Below are positions 6,036 to 9,325 of a DNA stretch of 9,325 nucleotides, one piece after another; the stretch's first letter is position 1, and every line of letters begins with the position of its first letter. A program made the translations under genes and the position numbers. The notes below the pieces were generated by a model. The model searched no databases. It had not been told where the DNA came from and saw nothing but the letters and a program-made list of their open reading frames with translations. Source of the stretch: Actinomycetota bacterium (GTDB taxonomy: Bacteria; Actinomycetota; Actinomycetes; S36-B12; UBA10799); assembly GCA_030837445.1 (NCBI GenBank), contig JAUPKM010000351.1, forward strand, positions 1 through 9,325, written 5' to 3'.

Positions 6036-7520
6036 CTACTTGGCGTAGGAGATGGCCACCAGCGGTGGCGGGTCGGCGATCGGTTCACTCACGTAGAGCC
6101 CTCGAATACCGGCGATGTACTTATGGCATAGGTCCGTCAGACCATCGTCATCCTGCATTCGACCCTTCGTGACCAGGATGCCCAGGTCGGCTCCGTGGAA
6201 CCGGTAGTCCCCGGGTGCGTAGACCCGCATGAAGAACGCGTCGTGCTCGTCGGTGAGGTCGTGCCAATCCAGGGCCATCCGGCGGAACTCGAGGGTGCCG
6301 TGGTCGTTCACTCGGTAGTTCCCGGTCTCGGGTGCAGCGAGGATCCGCTCCACCTCGTCGCCGGGATCCTTCATGATGAGTTGGGACCAGACATCAACGG
6401 CTGCCAGTTCCAGCCAGCGCTCGTTGATCTCGTCCACGTCCACGACGTAGTCGACCCCCATGAACTCCAACAGGTGGAAACAGAACAACGGGATATCGGC
6501 GTAGGCGCCGACCGTCACGTTGGTCATCGACGACACCCCGGAGATCCGCGGGTTGACCTCGCCCAGGTACACCTCGCCGGAATCCAGATCGATCAGCACA
6601 TCGACCTCGAAGAAGCCCCGGTAGCCCTCCGCAGAGAGCCTGTTGCCGAACCGCGCTACCAGGTCGATGGCCCTGGCTCGATGCTCCTCGTCAATCGCTT
6701 CCGGGAACACATCGTTGCCGCACCAACCCCCTTTGTACGGGGTGAGCTCCCGGTAGCCGGTCAGGTCCGTCATAAATGGCCCGACGATCGTTCCGTGCTG
6801 CGTGAGGACCGCCTCCACCGCGGCCGCCTTGTTGTTGATCCGCTTCATGATCTTGACCTGCTCACCGACGATGTCGTCGGCAAATTCGCGCCAGTCGGCC
6901 TCGGAGGCGATGAAGAAGGTGGTCTTGCCCGAGTCTCCGTAGGGGGTCTGGATCACCAGATCACTGCCGAGCCCGTGTTGGGCCACCACCTCGCACAAGT
7001 GCTGCCAGGAGTTCAACCCCTCGTGCAACACATTCGGGACACTGGGTACACCGGCCTCATTTCCCAACTGGGTGGTGACGATCTTGGAATCCAGTCGGCG
7101 TCGCATCTCGTCCAGCGGCAGGATCAGGTCGTAGCCCAGCTCGCGGCAGATCTGCTCGGTCTCTTCATCGAAGAAGACCATCGCGATCATCGGCCGTTGG
7201 CCGGGCCCGGCCCGCTTGGCGATGTAGGCCTGCACCTCCGGGTCGCGCAGCAGGTAGTTGTTGATCTCTTCGCTGCTGCCGAACTCCACATAGGGCTTCT
7301 CCGCGGGCGTGAAGACGCGAGGGTGGTGGCCGTCCCAGGAGTCGTAGTAGACGACATAGCGGAAGTTTCGGACCCATCGATCAACGCCCAACAGGTTGAA
7401 AGCGGTGGGACCGAAGAAGTAGATGGGCTGGATGTTCGTCCGGAAGAATGCTCGTATCTCGGACAGGCCGTTGAGCGATTGCTGATGCTGGGATGTCAGC
7501 ACCGTGCGGTGTCTGCTCAC
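6036..7520 (-). CDS. ATP-grasp ligase (biotin-carboxylase-like), substrate unknown
   Basis: This 494-residue protein has a complete ATP-grasp fold. There is a pre-ATP-grasp part (about 1-140), the glycine-rich phosphate loop YGDSGKTTF (194-202), a nucleotide-binding stretch (VKIMKRINN, 222-230), and the metal-binding end strand and loop (FFEVDVLIDLDSG, 303-315, then LGEVNPR, 319-325). Residues about 345-494 form a C-terminal part I do not recognise. No biotinyl or carboxyltransferase domain is present, so a 'biotin carboxylase' label would rest on the shared fold only. A carboxylate-amine or carboxylate-thiol ligase that passes through an acyl-phosphate is the better family-level call. It is cytoplasmic, with no signal peptide. 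The start is GTG 7518-7520, supported by gagga at 7526-7530 (5-base spacer). It lies 82 bp downstream of the NylB-like hydrolase on the same strand and is probably in one operon with it. Confidence 0.9.
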   Translation of the reverse strand: MSRHRTVLTSQHQQSLNGLSEIRAFFRTNIQPIYFFGPTAFNLLGVDRWVRNFRYVVYYDSWDGHHPRVFTPAEKPYVEFGSSEEINNYLLRDPEVQAYIAKRAGPGQRPMIAMVFFDEETEQICRELGYDLILPLDEMRRRLDSKIVTTQLGNEAGVPSVPNVLHEGLNSWQHLCEVVAQHGLGSDLVIQTPYGDSGKTTFFIASEADWREFADDIVGEQVKIMKRINNKAAAVEAVLTQHGTIVGPFMTDLTGYRELTPYKGGWCGNDVFPEAIDEEHRARAIDLVARFGNRLSAEGYRGFFEVDVLIDLDSGEVYLGEVNPRISGVSSMTNVTVGAYADIPLFCFHLLEFMGVDYVVDVDEINERWLELAAVDVWSQLIMKDPGDEVERILAAPETGNYRVNDHGTLEFRRMALDWHDLTDEHDAFFMRVYAPGDYRFHGADLGILVTKGRMQDDDGLTDLCHKYIAGIRGLYVSEPIADPPPLVAISYAK

Positions 7521-7525
7521 GTCGA

Positions 7526-7530
7526 TCCTC
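7526..7530 (-). promoter_or_regulatory. Ribosome binding site deciding the GTG start of the ATP-grasp gene
   Basis: The minus-strand gagga lies 5 bases before the GTG at 7518-7520. No in-frame ATG lies near the N-terminus, so this site fixes a non-ATG start. Confidence 0.75.
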
Positions 7531-7602
7531 GCTTCGGTTGCCGATGGTTCGTGTGACTGTAGTGGAAATCCCGGGCAACCTCTCAGGGACGTGATCTTCG
7601 TG

Positions 7603-8856
7603 CTAGAGCACCCGACCCGAGGCGATCCCGGGTGTTCCGTGGTGGCCGCCGTGCAGGTCGGCGGGCAGGCCTGCGAGTGCAGCTCCGACGGTGTCGAAAG
7701 CCGAAATCGTCTCGTTCAGCAGGATGGGTGATTGTGCGTCGGGCCAGGTCGACAGCTTGGCCGCCACCGTTCGGGTGCCCGGGTTCACGTACAGCATCTG
7801 ACCGTAGATACCCAGCGCCAACAGCACGTCTCCATGACGCCGAGGCAGGAACCAGAACTGGTTCCGGTACCAGCCACCTGGCAAGTACGGGCCGGCCGCG
7901 GACCTGTCGAAGGCTTCACGGATGTCGGGATCAACTCGCCAGGACGATTTCAGCCATTCGGTCGGCACGATTTCGAGGCCGTCCAGCTGACCCTGGTGCA
8001 GCAGCAGTTCGCCGAACCGGGCTAGGTCCCTGGCGGTGGCGCACATGCCGCCATCGTGGATTGCGGTGCCGAGCGAATCGCAGGTGATCTCGGCCGGGAA
8101 TTGGGCGCCCATCGGTGTCCACAGCAGATCCCCGATCAGATCGGCCATCCGGGCCCCCGCCGCTCGTTCGCAGACCCACCCCAGCACAAGAGTCTCGGCC
8201 GACCGATAGTCGAAGATGCCGCCGTGGTCGCGTTCGTTGGTCAATGTCGGTAGGTACTCGTAGATCGACCGGGGGACCTCACTGTGCGAGGCGGGTCGCC
8301 AGCCGAAGGCCTCCTCCATCACTCGGACCTCGGCGTCGAGATCGGTGTACTCCTCACTGAACTTGATACCCGAGCGCATGTCGAGCACGTCACGGACGGT
8401 GGCACCGGCGTAGCCGCTATCAGCCAGCTCGGGGATGTAGGTGGTGAGCGGGGAGTCGGGTGTCAGCAGCCCGCGATCGGCAAGGATGCCGGCGACGCAG
8501 CCGACCAGCGACTTGGTCACCGACATCAGCAGATGGGTGCGATCGAACCGTGACTCGCCGAAGTAGCGCTCGTATCGGATCACCCCGTCGGAGATCACCA
8601 CCAGGGCGTCGGTGTAGGTGCGGTCGAGCAGGTTCGCGAACGACGTCTCAGAACCATCGGCCAGTGCCACCGGTTGACTGTCCAAGTCAACGGCCGGGTC
8701 GTCGACGGGGAACCGGATCGGGCCGCGGTTGGTGATCGGCTGCGCAGGCACCAACTCCCGCAGATGGGAGAAGGACCAACGATTGAACGGCGGGTCCTGC
8801 CAGTTGTGCAAGGTCACTCGATCTTCCGGCGGTGGCGGGAACCCGGACATCAGCAC
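7603..8856 (-). CDS. Serine hydrolase of the beta-lactamase / 6-aminohexanoate-dimer hydrolase (NylB-like) family
   Basis: This 417-residue protein has the serine beta-lactamase-fold motifs. SVTK (residues 112-115) gives the nucleophile Ser112 and base Lys115. YRS (217-219) is the second motif, in the YxS form that NylB-type enzymes use in place of the YxN of penicillin-binding proteins. HDGG (267-270) follows in a family-typical block (HDGGMCATARDLARFG). Ser112 matches the position I recall for NylB. No signal peptide or membrane helix is present, so it acts in the cytoplasm and is not a peptidoglycan enzyme or secreted beta-lactamase. Likely reactions are hydrolysis, or acyl transfer, of a small amide or ester; the natural substrate is unknown. 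The start is GTG 8854-8856 with agga at 8864-8867 (7-base spacer); ATG 8848-8850 two codons later is too far from that site. It lies 49 bp after the acyltransferase stop and 82 bp before the ATP-grasp gene. Confidence 0.92.
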   Translation of the reverse strand: MLMSGFPPPPEDRVTLHNWQDPPFNRWSFSHLRELVPAQPITNRGPIRFPVDDPAVDLDSQPVALADGSETSFANLLDRTYTDALVVISDGVIRYERYFGESRFDRTHLLMSVTKSLVGCVAGILADRGLLTPDSPLTTYIPELADSGYAGATVRDVLDMRSGIKFSEEYTDLDAEVRVMEEAFGWRPASHSEVPRSIYEYLPTLTNERDHGGIFDYRSAETLVLGWVCERAAGARMADLIGDLLWTPMGAQFPAEITCDSLGTAIHDGGMCATARDLARFGELLLHQGQLDGLEIVPTEWLKSSWRVDPDIREAFDRSAAGPYLPGGWYRNQFWFLPRRHGDVLLALGIYGQMLYVNPGTRTVAAKLSTWPDAQSPILLNETISAFDTVGAALAGLPADLHGGHHGTPGIASGRVL

Positions 8857-8863
8857 CAGCCGA

Positions 8864-8867
8864 TCCT
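8864..8867 (-). promoter_or_regulatory. Ribosome binding site favouring GTG over a nearby ATG for the NylB-like hydrolase
   Basis: The minus-strand agga is 7 bases before the GTG at 8854-8856 but 13 bases before the ATG at 8848-8850, so the GTG is the better start. Confidence 0.6.
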
Positions 8868-8905
8868 AGGGCGCGAAGTGGCCGGCTGGCTCGGTGGCCC
8901 GCGGC

Positions 8906-9325
8906 TCACTCCAATTCGACGCCCATCGCCACCAGATCGTCGACCACCAGGGCGGCGAGCACATCCGGATCGGGAACCAACCCGGCATCTGAGGCGAACC
9001 CAACTGTCACGCCGCCGTTGTAGCTGAAGATGGTCGTGGTCATCGGCTGGTTGCCCGAGCACGGGGCGAAGCCGACTAGTTGGTGCACCGGCGCGCCGGC
9101 GAAGGTCATCGGCGCCTTCGGGCCAGGCACGTTGGTCAGCACCCCGACTGCCTTGTTCGCGAAGAAGTTCGTCAGGAAGAACGCCACCTGCGATGGCGAC
9201 TGCGAGACCAACCGCTGCAGTCCGAAGGTCAACACTGCCTCGTCAGAGTTCTTGATCCGCTGCATTCGATGGTGCATCTGGGCCAGCCGATCCTCGGTCC
9301 CCGCAGTGTCCAACGGCATCGGCAC
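8906..9325 (-). CDS. WS/DGAT-family acyltransferase, C-terminal part (5' end outside window)
   Basis: Only the last 139 residues are in view; the frame is open through the window edge, and the GTG at 9323-9325 is an internal Val codon. The sequence matches the C-terminal domain of wax ester synthase/diacylglycerol acyltransferases: a PLDTAGTEDRLAQMHHRM block (visible residues 4-21), the family hallmark LTNVPGP (63-69), and the end block FSYNGGVTVGFASD (100-113). The usual full length is about 450-480 residues, so about 320 residues lie upstream, including the expected catalytic HHxxxDG, which cannot be checked here. Family members acylate diacylglycerol or alcohols from acyl-CoA at the inner face of the membrane. 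Mycobacteria carry many paralogues and I cannot name this one. It is the first visible gene of a co-directional run with the NylB-like hydrolase and the ATP-grasp ligase. Confidence 0.9.
   Translation of the reverse strand: MPMPLDTAGTEDRLAQMHHRMQRIKNSDEAVLTFGLQRLVSQSPSQVAFFLTNFFANKAVGVLTNVPGPKAPMTFAGAPVHQLVGFAPCSGNQPMTTTIFSYNGGVTVGFASDAGLVPDPDVLAALVVDDLVAMGVELE

Noticed and set aside
6055..6069. Short hairpin (6-bp stem, 3-base loop) as terminator for the CARF-like gene
   Set aside because: The stem is short, lies inside the convergent ATP-grasp coding region, and is expected by chance at this GC content.
6195..7556. 453-codon plus-strand open frame
   Set aside because: It is antisense to the ATP-grasp gene, which has intact catalytic motifs; the antisense protein shows no recognisable motif and its length is explained by codon bias in high-GC DNA.
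7521..7602. Possible riboswitch or attenuator between the hydrolase and ATP-grasp genes
   Set aside because: The 82 bases hold only a short cccggg palindrome and no stable stem or recognisable aptamer.
1..9325. CRISPR array or defence island accompanying the CARF-like gene
   Set aside because: No direct-repeat/spacer pattern and no Cas, cyclase, nuclease or toxin gene is visible in the window.

Overview
The window is GC-rich with dense coding on both strands. It starts with GTG as well as ATG and carries a WS/DGAT-type acyltransferase, a very large LuxR-type ATPase regulator and an SHOCT-domain protein. This fits a mycolic-acid actinobacterium, most probably a non-tuberculous Mycobacterium/Mycolicibacterium. 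That is inferred from gene content and base composition; no rRNA or other marker is present. Six protein genes fill the window (two of them cut by its edges). No stretch over 300 bases lacks a gene, and I see no tRNA, rRNA, CRISPR array, insertion sequence or prophage gene.

Layout. (1) Bases 1-1323, plus strand: the 3' part of a modular secreted-type protein, with a CBM6-like carbohydrate-binding module, a Pro/Thr/Lys repeat linker and a calcineurin-like metallophosphoesterase. (2) A strong 18-bp hairpin at 1331-1370 separates it from the convergent regulator and contains the regulator's stop codon, so it probably terminates both transcripts. (3) A minus-strand pair: a PH-like/SHOCT protein (4338-5063) followed 23 bp later by a 985-residue LuxR-family ATPase regulator (1357-4314). 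(4) A divergent 174-bp region, then a plus-strand gene (5238-6017) for a protein with two membrane helices and a cytosolic Rossmann-like domain. That domain has a CARF-type signature (DVSKGRRSM, comparable to the DxTGGxKxM motif). (5) A minus-strand run of three genes: the C-terminus of a WS/DGAT acyltransferase (8906-9325, cut), a NylB-like serine hydrolase (7603-8856) and an ATP-grasp ligase (6036-7520). Each of the latter two has its own good ribosome binding site.

How they may work together. The three-gene minus-strand cassette pairs an ATP-dependent carboxylate ligase with a cytoplasmic amide/ester hydrolase of the serine beta-lactamase fold and an acyl-CoA-using acyltransferase. This suggests making and breaking an amide- or ester-linked small molecule or lipid, of unknown identity. 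The membrane CARF-like protein is the most unusual item. If the fold call is right, it is a candidate sensor of a cyclic oligonucleotide or other nucleotide, found here without any visible CRISPR-Cas or cyclase gene, and divergent from a PH-SHOCT/LuxR pair. The functional link across the divergent promoter region is inference from position only.
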